DNA of 48,786 nucleotides, from positions 1-48,786 of the forward strand of contig CAZXWC010000004.1 of NCBI GenBank assembly GCA_964644525.1, given 5' to 3'. A program made the position numbers and the translations under genes. Each line of letters begins with the position of its first letter. The first letter of the stretch is position 1. Shown here one piece after another: positions 33,834 through 42,560 of the stretch. This stretch comes from BM714 sp964644525 (GTDB taxonomy: Bacteria; Bacillota; Clostridia; Peptostreptococcales; BM714). The notes under the pieces are model-generated. The model ran no database searches. It was not told where the DNA came from and saw only the letters and a program-made list of their open reading frames with translations.

Positions 33834-34955
33834 ATGAATTTTGTAAAATCGGACACATTCAAGAAATTTTTTGTTCCGGGTATCGTATTCCAATCCGTTG
33901 TAATAGCGGGAGGATATGGCACGGGACGAGAGCTAGTAGAGTTTTTTCTGAATTTCGGGACATTGGGCGGTCTTATAGCTATGGTATTCATATCTACGGT
34001 CATATGGTCTCTTGTTTGCGCAGCTACTTTTGAATTCGCGAGAGTCTTCAAAGCCTATGACTACAGAAGTTTTTTTACCAAACTGCTAGGCAAGGCGTGG
34101 TGGCTTTATGAAGTATGCTATTTCGTCCTTCTACTAATTGTTCTTGCTGTAATAGCATCAACTGCAGGAAGCATTTTGAATGAAATTTTCGGACTCAATT
34201 ATTATGTTGGAGTAATTGGAATGATGGCAGGAGTAGGCCTGCTTGTATTCAACGGTTCGGAAGCTATAGAAAAATTCCTTTCCTACTGGTCTTTCCTGCT
34301 TTATGGAGTATACATCGCATTTTTGGTAGTATGTTTCACGAAATTCGGAGACGGAATCATGAGTTCTGTATTTCAGGGCAATATAAAGAGTGGATGGGCA
34401 CTAGGCGGATTCAAGTACGCTTTCTACAATCTGGGAATTATCCCTGCTGTACTTTTCTCTACGAGACATCTTGAGACAAGAAAGGAAGCAATCGGATCCG
34501 GAATCATGGCGGGCATAATAGGAATAATTCCAGGGATTTTACTCTATCTGGCAATGATTGGTCTTTACCCGGACGTGCTGACAGTTCCCGTACCTACAAA
34601 TTACATTTTGGGAGTACTGGGTTCGCCTTTCTTCCAAATCACATTCCAAGTAGTTCTTTTCGGAACTCTCATAGAAACGGGCACAGGATTCATATTTGCA
34701 GTTACTGAAAGAATCAATTCAGTATACAAGGAAAAAGGTGAAACCATACCTGTAAAGTTGACCACATCGCTTACTATATCCCTTCTGGTTATTGGAGCGG
34801 CAATAGCGCAATTCGGACTTATCGGTCTCATAGCAAAGGGATATGGGACAATAACCTGGGGCTTTTTCGCATTCTATGTAGTTCCGGTTTGCACATTGGG
34901 AGTCTGGAAAGTAATGCAGCATGACAATTCCCTGGAGAACCGCAAGATATCATAA
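33834..34955 (+). CDS. YkvI-type membrane transporter
   Basis: 373 residues from ATG 33834 with AAGGAGG upstream; an open frame further upstream has no ribosome site. About ten to eleven hydrophobic helices. FFVPGIVFQSVVIAGGYGTGRELVEFFLNFG at the start and VFNGSEAIEKFLSYWSFLLYG match the YkvI family, a LeuT-fold-like group of likely amino acid or amine carriers. Third gene of the sigma-54 operon, 62 nt after the aminotransferase, so it likely brings in the substrate. No solid function is known for YkvI. Confidence 0.82.
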   Translation: MNFVKSDTFKKFFVPGIVFQSVVIAGGYGTGRELVEFFLNFGTLGGLIAMVFISTVIWSLVCAATFEFARVFKAYDYRSFFTKLLGKAWWLYEVCYFVLLLIVLAVIASTAGSILNEIFGLNYYVGVIGMMAGVGLLVFNGSEAIEKFLSYWSFLLYGVYIAFLVVCFTKFGDGIMSSVFQGNIKSGWALGGFKYAFYNLGIIPAVLFSTRHLETRKEAIGSGIMAGIIGIIPGILLYLAMIGLYPDVLTVPVPTNYILGVLGSPFFQITFQVVLFGTLIETGTGFIFAVTERINSVYKEKGETIPVKLTTSLTISLLVIGAAIAQFGLIGLIAKGYGTITWGFFAFYVVPVCTLGVWKVMQHDNSLENRKIS

Positions 34956-34972
34956 CAAGTGAAACGCAATTC

Positions 34973-35017
34973 AATCCCCCCCATTCGCAATTCAACTATG
35001 CGAATGGGGGGGATTTT
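34973..35017 (+). terminator. strong terminator after the sigma-54 operon
   Basis: AATCCCCCCCATTCGCA pairs with TGCGAATGGGGGGGATT around ATTCAACTA, then TTTGT. Confidence 0.88.
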
Positions 35018-35086
35018 GTATAAATAGCTTAAATGCGGTTTTCGCTTATGTTACAATGATAAAAATGAACCCGTGGATGTGATAGT

Positions 35087-36172
35087 TTGAAGAAAAAAGT
35101 CATCGGGAGATCTAGTTACAACTTTCTTAAAAATGAAGCTGCCTATCTCGAAAAAAGCAAGGTTATAGACAGCCATACCCAAGCGCGAATCATGGACGCC
35201 TATCAGCCGCGTCAAGAAGGCATGAACTTCATACGAATAATACTTGCTGTAGGAGCTGTTCTTGTAGGGCTTGGCATATTAAGTTTTATAGCCAGCAATT
35301 GGCAGGAAATTGGGAAATCCCTAAAACTGGCTATATTGGCTGCGGGGTTTTTGGGTTTTGCATGGGCCGGAAGAAGATTGGAAAAAGAATACCCCAGGAC
35401 GAGTCTAAGCCTTTCATACATATCGATACTTATTTTTGGTGCGGGCATTTTTCTGATTGAACAGATGTACAACATATCCATGCATTTTTCAAAAAGTTTT
35501 CTGCTGTGGTCTTTGGGTACATTGCCAATGGCTTATGTGCTCAAGGACAAGCTCTTGTTTTTCTTTGCCCATGGGCTGCTATTGGTTCATAGCCTGGGAA
35601 ATTTGAACTATCAGGGCATAGCCTGGGATTTCATTTTTGTTTTGATTTTGCTTTATGCAATCAACAGGCTGGTTTTTGAAAACAGTCCATACTTCATGTT
35701 TGTTGAAAATATACTTGCAGCCTTTTGGGTCATCGATTTGATACATGAAATGGATGGAAGTGCTTTGCTGGCTGCGGGGGCAGTATTTGCGGCGGGACTC
35801 ATAATGAAATATGCATTGTCGCCTCATGGAGATATTTTTCTGTTCGAAGGAAATCTGTTTTTGGGATTTTCTGGGCTTGTTATCACATACAAAGGCGTTT
35901 GGAAGGACATTACCTGGCAATACCCGGGAGAGACTGCGCTGGTATTTGGGATTGCTCTCATGGCCTATTTCCTAATGGATACCCGAAAGGGCAGCATTAG
36001 CAGCCTTTTTTTCGTATGCATGCTTATATTCAGATATTATTTGGACAGCTTTTATGATTTTATGCCAAAGTCAATCTTTTTCATAATAGGCGGTCTGATG
36101 CTAATAGCCTTCGGATATATGTTCGAACGCATGAGGAAAAAAGGGGGCATAAAAGATGAAAACAGCGTATAG
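35087..36172 (+). CDS. DUF2157 multi-helix membrane protein
   Basis: 361 residues from TTG 35087. The soluble N-terminus (QARIMDAYQPRQEG) is followed by about ten hydrophobic helices; ILAVGAVLVGLGILSFIASNW is the DUF2157 signature. Its function is unknown. It overlaps the GDYXXLXY gene by 17 nt, a pairing common in bacteria, suggesting the two form one membrane assembly. Confidence 0.82.
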   Translation: MKKKVIGRSSYNFLKNEAAYLEKSKVIDSHTQARIMDAYQPRQEGMNFIRIILAVGAVLVGLGILSFIASNWQEIGKSLKLAILAAGFLGFAWAGRRLEKEYPRTSLSLSYISILIFGAGIFLIEQMYNISMHFSKSFLLWSLGTLPMAYVLKDKLLFFFAHGLLLVHSLGNLNYQGIAWDFIFVLILLYAINRLVFENSPYFMFVENILAAFWVIDLIHEMDGSALLAAGAVFAAGLIMKYALSPHGDIFLFEGNLFLGFSGLVITYKGVWKDITWQYPGETALVFGIALMAYFLMDTRKGSISSLFFVCMLIFRYYLDSFYDFMPKSIFFIIGGLMLIAFGYMFERMRKKGGIKDENSV

Positions 36173-36704
36173 AAACAGGCTTGGATTTGTAATTGCCCTT
36201 CTTGTCCCTCTAATGATATTGGGTGGAATTGCTTTTAAACCGCTATTGGCAAAAGCACAGGGAAATGAAATATTGCTTGCAACTGATGCATATGACCCGA
36301 GGGATTTGTTTCGTGGGGACTATGTTCATCTCAATCTCGAAATAAGCAGAGCGTCCCACGACAGGCTTTCGAAAGAAATCTTTAATGGTGGAGGAAAATA
36401 CAATAACAGTTTTGTTTATGTATTGTTGAAGCCGGATGAGAGAGGCTATTATTCAATTTCTTCAATTTTGTCAAAGCCTCCTTCACAAGGGCTGTATCTT
36501 AAAGCTCGTATTTCAGGGTTGCGTGAAAAAAGCGAATCTGCAAAACCATACCATGTCTATCTCCACTATGGGCTGGAAAGGTATTATGTCCAGGAAAATA
36601 CGGGACAAGACCTGCAATACGATTCAAATGACGGCGCTTTGGACGTGAGGGTAAAAGTCTACGAGGGCTACGGATATGTGGCGGGTCTCGATAAAAGAAA
36701 ATGA
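36156..36704 (+). CDS. GDYXXLXY-domain membrane-anchored protein
   Basis: 182 residues with one N-terminal helix (LGFVIALLVPLMILGGIAF). YDPRDLFRGDYVHLNLEIS at residues about 45-63 carries the name-giving RGDYVxL motif, and RYYVQ later is also typical. The rest would lie outside. Function unknown. Translationally coupled to DUF2157. Confidence 0.8.
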   Translation: MKTAYRNRLGFVIALLVPLMILGGIAFKPLLAKAQGNEILLATDAYDPRDLFRGDYVHLNLEISRASHDRLSKEIFNGGGKYNNSFVYVLLKPDERGYYSISSILSKPPSQGLYLKARISGLREKSESAKPYHVYLHYGLERYYVQENTGQDLQYDSNDGALDVRVKVYEGYGYVAGLDKRK

Positions 36705-36814
36705 TGATAGAAAGAGGAACCGAAGGATGTGGAAGCTTTTCTTGCGCTTGTATTTTCCATTACTGTAGCGGACATATGCGATTTATGGTTTAATGGATAA
36801 AAGAGGTGAAATTT

Positions 36815-37381
36815 ATGAGGGATTCATTCAATGAAATGTGTGTGCTTTTTAATGGCAAGGGATACGAAGAGATAATGATTAATTCCCTCTTCAACCAAAT
36901 GACCCTTAAACTGCCGGAAGATTCCTTTTGGAGAGTCAGAAAGAACCGACTGGAAATTCTTGTCCACAGGGAAACTGCTGAGGGCTATGGTACAGTCCTT
37001 GGCAGTGAAGGAAATTCAATGGAATTTCTGAACAACCGCAGAATTACATTTGAAGGGGGAAGGATGGTCGATATAAGCCATTTGGACAGCCGGACCTGCC
37101 TTTCGGAATATTTTTCCAAGGAAAATCTGGACAGGGTGGCGGGATTTTTCATAGAAGAGGAAGATGGCCATATGAGAATGGGGCTCATACTTGGAGGAAT
37201 GAAAAAAAAAGGAATCATTAATGGAGAAAAAATGAGTGACGGCGTGTTTGCAATGAAGGGCGGAAATTTATGTGATGAATCCATACGCCTTTACATGGAC
37301 ATGACAGATGTCAGAGTGGATGCTGTGAAGCAGAGTGGCAAGATAGAGGCTCTTCTGAGAGACAGGAAATGGATTCAATAA
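36815..37381 (+). CDS. unrecognised soluble protein
   Basis: 188 residues from ATG 36815 (RBS AGAGGTG at 36802-36808; a GTG at 36806 overlaps it). It starts MRDSFNEMCVLFNGKGYEE and has a beta-rich middle (RRITFEGGRMVDISHL) and a Lys/Gly-rich loop near 130. No helix for the membrane, no known motif. It is 110 nt after the previous gene and 62 nt before the isomerase gene. I do not assign a function. Confidence 0.6.
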   Translation: MRDSFNEMCVLFNGKGYEEIMINSLFNQMTLKLPEDSFWRVRKNRLEILVHRETAEGYGTVLGSEGNSMEFLNNRRITFEGGRMVDISHLDSRTCLSEYFSKENLDRVAGFFIEEEDGHMRMGLILGGMKKKGIINGEKMSDGVFAMKGGNLCDESIRLYMDMTDVRVDAVKQSGKIEALLRDRKWIQ

Positions 37382-37443
37382 ATGGACAGGCTTAAAGCTT
37401 TCTGTTATCATGTCATTATACTAAATTTAAAGGAGAATATTAA

Positions 37444-38187
37444 ATGGGAGAAAATGTATTAGCAAAAGTAGGGAACAGGGAAATACGCAAAGAAGAAATG
37501 GAAATGATGATCAAAAGCCTTGGGCCGGAGCGTGCGGCCCAGTTCGATAACGATAAGGGAAGAGAATACGTATTGAATGAACTTATCAATCAAGAGCTTT
37601 TTTATCTTTATGCAATGGCAAAGGGTATGGATGGAGAAGAAGACTTCAAGGCCCAGGTAGAGACGGTCAAGACCAATATACTCAAGCAGTACGCAGTAAA
37701 TAAGACAATCGCTGACGTAGGGGTTGATGAAAAAGAAGCGCAAAAGTATTACGAAGAAAACAAAAGCAACTTCCAAACGCAGGAAAGCGTACACACAAAA
37801 CACATTCTTGTAGACAGCGAGGAAGAAGCCAATAACATAAAGACCGAGATAGACGGTGGAATCGAGTTTGGGGAAGCCGCCAAGAAATATTCCAAGTGTC
37901 CTTCAAATGCCAACGGCGGAGATTTGGGAATGTTTGAAAGAGGGAAAATGGTTCCCGAGTTCGAAAAAGCGGCTTTTGAAATGAACGTCGGACAAATAAG
38001 CGAACCGGTCAAGACCCAGTTTGGTTATCATATAATAAAGGTTGAAGATAAGAAAGAAGCTTCTGTAAAGGCCTACGATGAGGTAAAGACTGAAATAGGG
38101 CAAAAGCTTGTTTCTGAAAAACAAAGAGATGTTTATATGGAAAAAGTAAACGAATTGAAACAGCAGTATGAAGTAGAAATTTACTAA
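37444..38187 (+). CDS. parvulin-type peptidylprolyl isomerase (PpiC/SurA-like), cytoplasmic
   Basis: 247 residues. An N-terminal helical chaperone-like region (about 1-110, like SurA_N) precedes one parvulin domain at about 115-205: THTKHILVDSEEEAN-like SVHTKHILV, CPSNANGGDLGMFERGKMVPEFEKAAF and GYHIIKVED. It isomerises prolyl bonds. No signal peptide is present, so unlike PrsA it should act in the cytoplasm. RBS AAAGGAG precedes the ATG. Confidence 0.88.
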   Translation: MGENVLAKVGNREIRKEEMEMMIKSLGPERAAQFDNDKGREYVLNELINQELFYLYAMAKGMDGEEDFKAQVETVKTNILKQYAVNKTIADVGVDEKEAQKYYEENKSNFQTQESVHTKHILVDSEEEANNIKTEIDGGIEFGEAAKKYSKCPSNANGGDLGMFERGKMVPEFEKAAFEMNVGQISEPVKTQFGYHIIKVEDKKEASVKAYDEVKTEIGQKLVSEKQRDVYMEKVNELKQQYEVEIY

Positions 38188-38212
38188 AAGAGCCTTTGGC
38201 TCTTTTTTTTTT
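38188..38212 (+). terminator. intrinsic terminator after the isomerase gene
   Basis: AGAGCC pairs with GGCTCT around TTT, followed by a long T run. Confidence 0.85.
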
Positions 38213-38262
38213 GCTCCTGCAGTGGTACTATTTTAAAAGTGGTAATCACAGGAGGCGGTTTT

Positions 38263-39597
38263 ATGAACATGCTTTTTGCTTCGATAATTCTATTTGTCAT
38301 GTTGATTTTGGCGGTTTTGATGAAGATTAATCTGATTATTCCTCTTATTGCAGGAATCATAATTTTCGGATGGATGGCTTGGCAAAAAGGATTTTTATTT
38401 ACTGAAATCATAAAAATGATGATTTCAGGGACAGAGGGAATTATGCTTATTGTGCAGATATTCATGCTGATAGGGGCAATAACATCGACATGGATGGCGG
38501 CAGGCACGATACCGGCCATAGGATATTACGGACTCAAATGGATGAATCCAAAGATTTTCATACTGTTTTCATTTCTCCTCAGCTCATTGATGTCTTTTCT
38601 TCTGGGGACAGCGTTCGGAACGGCAGGAACCATAGGGGTTGTATTGCTTGTCATGGCCAAATCGGCCGGAGTTGCACCGTATGTCGCAGGCGGAGCAATT
38701 ATTGCGGGAGCTTACTTCGGGGACAGGTGTTCACCTATGTCATCAAGTGCTAATTTGATTTCCATATTGACTGCTACAGACCTCTACAGAAATGTAAAAC
38801 ATATGTTCAAGACGGCCGCCATTCCATTTGCATTGACTTGCATTATTTATACGGTTGTTTCCTTCTTCAATCCTCTTAGAGGAGTTGATCCTGTATTTCT
38901 TGAAAACATGCGGGGGGAATATCAAATGGGATTTTGGGCGTTTTTGCCTGCGATCGTTTTGTTTGCATGCGCAGCTATGCGGATTCATGTAAAATACGCA
39001 ATGGGACTTAGTGTTTTGACAGGAGGCATTGTAGCTGTAATGTATCAGGGGGAGGCTGTGAAGACTGTGCTGACATACATGATTTCCGGTTACAGGCTCA
39101 CAGGCGAGGGGATGTTGCCCGAAATCATGAAAAGCGGCGGAATCATATCCATGATAAACATAGCTCTCATAGTCTTGATATCTGCTGCCTACTCAGGCAT
39201 TTTAGACAAGGCCGGTTTAATGAATGAAACAGAGGGTAGAATTAAATTATGGATTGAAAAGTACGGTGTTTTCCCAGTTATGCTTGCGGCAAGCGCTTTG
39301 GGATCTGTGATAGGATGCACCCAAACACTGGCTATAATTATAGTATTTCAAATTATGAAAAACCAAGAGATTTATAAGTGTGAGGGACGGGAAAGGCTTG
39401 CGCTTGATTTGGAAAACTCGGTTGTTGTAATGGCGCCTCTAATACCATGGAACATTGCAGGAGCGGTTCCGGCCGCATCCATAGGGGTGGGGAGCCTTTT
39501 CATTCCCTTTGCTTTTTACTTGTACATAGTCCCCGTTTACCACATGATGCGAGGGGGGAGAAAGATTGGACATAAAAACAAAAAAGATGTCGTATGA
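38263..39597 (+). CDS. NhaC-family antiporter
   Basis: 444 residues from ATG 38263, placed by AGGAGGCGG; a GTG at 38239 would lie before that site. About eleven hydrophobic helices. AFGTAGTIGVVLLVMAKSAG and IIAGAYFGDRCSPMSSSA are the strong marks of the NhaC/MleN group, which exchanges protons, sodium or organic acids. It overlaps the next gene by 32 nt. Confidence 0.86.
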   Translation: MNMLFASIILFVMLILAVLMKINLIIPLIAGIIIFGWMAWQKGFLFTEIIKMMISGTEGIMLIVQIFMLIGAITSTWMAAGTIPAIGYYGLKWMNPKIFILFSFLLSSLMSFLLGTAFGTAGTIGVVLLVMAKSAGVAPYVAGGAIIAGAYFGDRCSPMSSSANLISILTATDLYRNVKHMFKTAAIPFALTCIIYTVVSFFNPLRGVDPVFLENMRGEYQMGFWAFLPAIVLFACAAMRIHVKYAMGLSVLTGGIVAVMYQGEAVKTVLTYMISGYRLTGEGMLPEIMKSGGIISMINIALIVLISAAYSGILDKAGLMNETEGRIKLWIEKYGVFPVMLAASALGSVIGCTQTLAIIIVFQIMKNQEIYKCEGRERLALDLENSVVVMAPLIPWNIAGAVPAASIGVGSLFIPFAFYLYIVPVYHMMRGGRKIGHKNKKDVV

Positions 39598-40798
39598 TGC
39601 TCTTGTCATAGGAGGCGGACCGGCGGGAATGTTCGCCGCCATAACAATGAAAGAGCATTTGGAAAGAGTGGCTATTATAGAAAAGAATGACCGGATGGGC
39701 AAAAAACTCTTGCTATCAGGAAGCGGGCAATGTAATTTTACCCATTCCGGAGACATAAACGGATTTAAAGGCAAATATGGAGACAAGGGGGCTTTTCTGA
39801 AACCGGCTTTCAGGAGTTTCGACAATCGGGCCCTGTTGAGTTTTTTCGAGAAGAGGGGAATAAGCTTTGAAGAGAGGAAAGACGGTAAAATTTTCCCCCG
39901 ATCGGGAAAGGCGTCAGATATATTAAGCGTGCTTGAAAAAGAACTTAGGCTGTTGGGGGTCGACATATTTTGCAATGAAAAAGTTGCAAGAACAGTAAAA
40001 ACCGGCAGCGGATTCCAGGTTGAAACAAAAAATCTTACCTGCAAATCAAAATTACTTGTCTTGGCCACTGGAGGAATGTCTTATCCATCAACCGGCTCTT
40101 CAGGAGACGGATACGGTTTTGCTGAAAGTCTGGGCCACACAATTTTGCCACTTAAGCCGGCACTGGCGCCGGTAGTCTGCAAAAATTTCGGGGGAGGGTC
40201 TCTTGCTGGACTTTCCTTTGAAAAAGTTGGATTGGGACTCTGGCGCAGAGGGAAAAAACAGAAATCATTCAGTGGCCCCCTGCTTTATACCCATGACGGT
40301 CTTTCTGGACCCGTCATATTGAATAATTCAAGGTATTTTGAGCCTGGAGACATACTCCAAATCAATTATCTCTTAGGGCACGACAGAGCTTCTCTTGAAA
40401 AAAAGTTTGTGGAACGTGCGTCTACAAGTCCGCCGGTAAAAGTAAAAAGATACCTAAGAGAATTGGGCTTATCAGAACGTTTTTGCAATGACAGAAGGAG
40501 CAAATCTGACATAGGGGAAGGGCTTAAGGTATCCGAGCTTGGAAAAAAAGAAAGAAAGCTTTTGGCGGCTTTTTTGACTGAAGAGAGATTTGAAATAGAT
40601 AAAATCAAAGGATTCAATATAGCAATGGTCACACGGGGCGGGGTTGACACCCGTGAAATAAACCGCAAAACCATGCAATCAAAGATGGTGGAAGGGCTTT
40701 TCTTTGCCGGCGAGCTTTTGGATATTGACGGGGAAAGCGGAGGATATAATCTACAGGCGGCTTTTTCGACTGCCCGCCTGTTGGAAAATATATTTTAA
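39566..40798 (+). CDS. HI0933/BaiN-like flavoprotein oxidoreductase
   Basis: 410 residues from TTG 39566 (GGGGGGAG six bases upstream); ATG 39587 is an in-frame alternative just before the FAD motif YDALVIGGGPAGMFAAI. MGKKLLLSGSGQCNFTHSG, ATGGMSYPSTGSSGDGYG and the end GLFFAGELLDIDGESGGYNLQAAFSTA match HI0933-type proteins. Relatives reduce double bonds of bile acids or flavins, but the native substrate is mostly unknown. It overlaps the antiporter by 32 nt, and 42 nt separate it from the adenosyltransferase. Confidence 0.88.
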   Translation: MDIKTKKMSYDALVIGGGPAGMFAAITMKEHLERVAIIEKNDRMGKKLLLSGSGQCNFTHSGDINGFKGKYGDKGAFLKPAFRSFDNRALLSFFEKRGISFEERKDGKIFPRSGKASDILSVLEKELRLLGVDIFCNEKVARTVKTGSGFQVETKNLTCKSKLLVLATGGMSYPSTGSSGDGYGFAESLGHTILPLKPALAPVVCKNFGGGSLAGLSFEKVGLGLWRRGKKQKSFSGPLLYTHDGLSGPVILNNSRYFEPGDILQINYLLGHDRASLEKKFVERASTSPPVKVKRYLRELGLSERFCNDRRSKSDIGEGLKVSELGKKERKLLAAFLTEERFEIDKIKGFNIAMVTRGGVDTREINRKTMQSKMVEGLFFAGELLDIDGESGGYNLQAAFSTARLLENIF

Positions 40799-40840
40799 GG
40801 GAAAAGGAAGATGCCGTCAAATGGCGAAAGGAGCTGTTTT

Positions 40841-41377
40841 ATGAAAATTTACACAAAGAGTGGAGATGGGGGCCAAACAAGTCTTTATGACAATACCCGC
40901 CTGCCCAAGGACCATATAAGGGTGGAAAGCTATGGGACCATTGACGAATTGAATTCTGCCTTGGGTCTTGCAAGAGCTTTCATTGACGAGGATGCAATCA
41001 AAGATTCCATAATGGATGTTCAGAGGGAACTTTTTAATGTTGCCGGAGAGCTTGCTACAACCGACCACTCCAAGTTCCCGGAAAAAGTGACAGGGGAAAA
41101 AATAAAAGGCCTTGAAATTGAAATTGATTCCATGCTTGACAAAATGAACAGAGAGCAGCAATTCAAATTCATAATACCGGGTTCATGCCATCGGTCCGCC
41201 AGCCTCCACATGGCAAGGACAATTTGCAGGAGGGCGGAGAGAAGGATTGTGACCCTTTCAAGGGAAGAGGACATAAGGCCTGAAGTCGTTAAATATGTCA
41301 ACCGCCTTTCGGATTGGATATACGCTTTGGCAAAATATCTCGAATGTTCAATGAAATACGTGGATTTTAAAAAATAA
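40841..41377 (+). CDS. cob(I)alamin adenosyltransferase, PduO type
   Basis: 178 residues from ATG 40841 with AAAGGAG upstream. IYTKSGDGGQTSLYDN at the start binds ATP; RTICRRAERRIV and VNRLSDWIYALAKYLE are the PduO marks. It attaches the 5'-deoxyadenosyl group of ATP to Co(I) of cobalamin, giving the coenzyme form used by radical enzymes such as aminomutases. No cobalamin-dependent enzyme is in the window. Good spacing to the nitroreductase (12 nt). Confidence 0.93.
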   Translation: MKIYTKSGDGGQTSLYDNTRLPKDHIRVESYGTIDELNSALGLARAFIDEDAIKDSIMDVQRELFNVAGELATTDHSKFPEKVTGEKIKGLEIEIDSMLDKMNREQQFKFIIPGSCHRSASLHMARTICRRAERRIVTLSREEDIRPEVVKYVNRLSDWIYALAKYLECSMKYVDFKK

Positions 41378-41389
41378 GGAGATGGAAAA

Positions 41390-41962
41390 ATGCGCGATTT
41401 CGATTTTGACATCAGTGAAATGATTAAAGAGAGATGGTCTCCAAGGGCGTTCGCAGAAGATCCTGTGGATTATGAAGACGTCATGGCGGTTTTGGAGGCG
41501 GCAAGGTATGCGCCGTCATGCTTTAACGAACAGCCGTGGGAATTTTATATAGCCTTTGATGAAGACGAGCTGGAAGTGGTAAGACAAGCAATCAACGAAA
41601 GAAACAGGCTTTGGGCGGACCGGGCGCCTGTCCTTATAGTTGTTTCTTCACGTCCTGCCTTCCATAAAAATGGAAAAGCAAATAGATGGGCGGATTTCGA
41701 CACTGGAACCGCCTGGGGATATTTGTCGCTCGAAGCTCACAAGAGAGGGCTTATAAGCCATGCTATGGGAGGTTTCAGCCGTAAGAAGCTTAAGGAACTT
41801 CTTGGAAATATAGAGGAGAGGAACTTTTTGGCCATTATAGCCTTGGGGAAAATTGGGGAAAAAGAGGATCTCAATGAAATATTTATGGAGGATGAGAGTC
41901 CCAGTGGAAGGAAATCACTTGGTGATATTTTTGCCAGAATAAAAGACATGGGGGGTGACTAG
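41390..41962 (+). CDS. nitroreductase-family FMN oxidoreductase
   Basis: 190 residues. KERWSPRAFAEDPVDYE at about 12-28 holds the FMN-binding Arg-Ser-x-Arg-like segment (RWSPRAF), then AARYAPSCFNEQPWEFY and a C-terminal GKIG. The family uses NAD(P)H to reduce nitro groups, quinones or flavins. The stop directly abuts mgsA. Confidence 0.86.
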   Translation: MRDFDFDISEMIKERWSPRAFAEDPVDYEDVMAVLEAARYAPSCFNEQPWEFYIAFDEDELEVVRQAINERNRLWADRAPVLIVVSSRPAFHKNGKANRWADFDTGTAWGYLSLEAHKRGLISHAMGGFSRKKLKELLGNIEERNFLAIIALGKIGEKEDLNEIFMEDESPSGRKSLGDIFARIKDMGGD

Positions 41963-42364
41963 ATGCAGGTTGCATTGATAGCCCATGATGAAAAGAAAAA
42001 TGCCATAATCGCATTTGCCCGAAAAAATAAAAAAATGCTTGAGACTTGCAAACTGTTTGCCACAGGTACAACGGGGAAAGTGATACAGGAAAAAACAGGG
42101 TTGAGCATAATAAGATTCCTCTCCGGTCCTCTTGGAGGAGATGCCCAGATAAGCGCCATGGTTGCTTCGGAAAAAATAGACCTGGTAATATTTTTAAGGG
42201 ACCCACTCACATCTCAGCCCCATGAGCCAGACATACTTGCCCTGCTTAGAATTTGCGACGTCCACAATGTTCCGCTTGCGACAAACATTAGCTCTGCTGA
42301 GCTTCTGCTGTACGCACTTGTTGCCAAAGAAACACCTTGGCAGGAAATTCAAGGCAGGTATTGA
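41963..42364 (+). CDS. mgsA: methylglyoxal synthase
   Basis: 133 residues, family length. VALIAHDEKKNAIIAFA, FATGTTGKVI with phosphate-binding TGTT, SGPLGGDAQISAM (catalytic Asp in GGD) and IFLRDPLTSQPHEPDI complete the active site. It converts dihydroxyacetone phosphate to methylglyoxal and phosphate, a bypass when phosphate is low. It begins directly after the nitroreductase stop. Confidence 0.94.
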   Translation: MQVALIAHDEKKNAIIAFARKNKKMLETCKLFATGTTGKVIQEKTGLSIIRFLSGPLGGDAQISAMVASEKIDLVIFLRDPLTSQPHEPDILALLRICDVHNVPLATNISSAELLLYALVAKETPWQEIQGRY

Positions 42365-42452
42365 TATGCAGAATAGGGAAAAGACGAAATTCGGGGCAGT
42401 TTTGGCTTAAGGATCTAAGCGCATCAAGAAAAAAATGAATGAAAATCATTGA

Positions 42453-42481
42453 GCGGTTTGCATAAGCAACCGCTTTTTTGT
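42453..42481 (+). terminator. intrinsic terminator after mgsA
   Basis: AGCGGTT pairs with AACCGCT around TGCATAAGC, followed by six T. The 90 bases between mgsA and this hairpin hold no supportable gene. Confidence 0.82.
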
Positions 42482-42560
42482 TTTAAGCGTTTTTAAATAA
42501 TTCATAATAGTGGTAAAATATAATAAATTGAAGAAAGTGGTAAAAAAGGGGAGATGCAAA

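Noticed and set aside
42366..42410. 14-codon frame after mgsA
   Set aside because: Too short, no ribosome site, no conserved feature.
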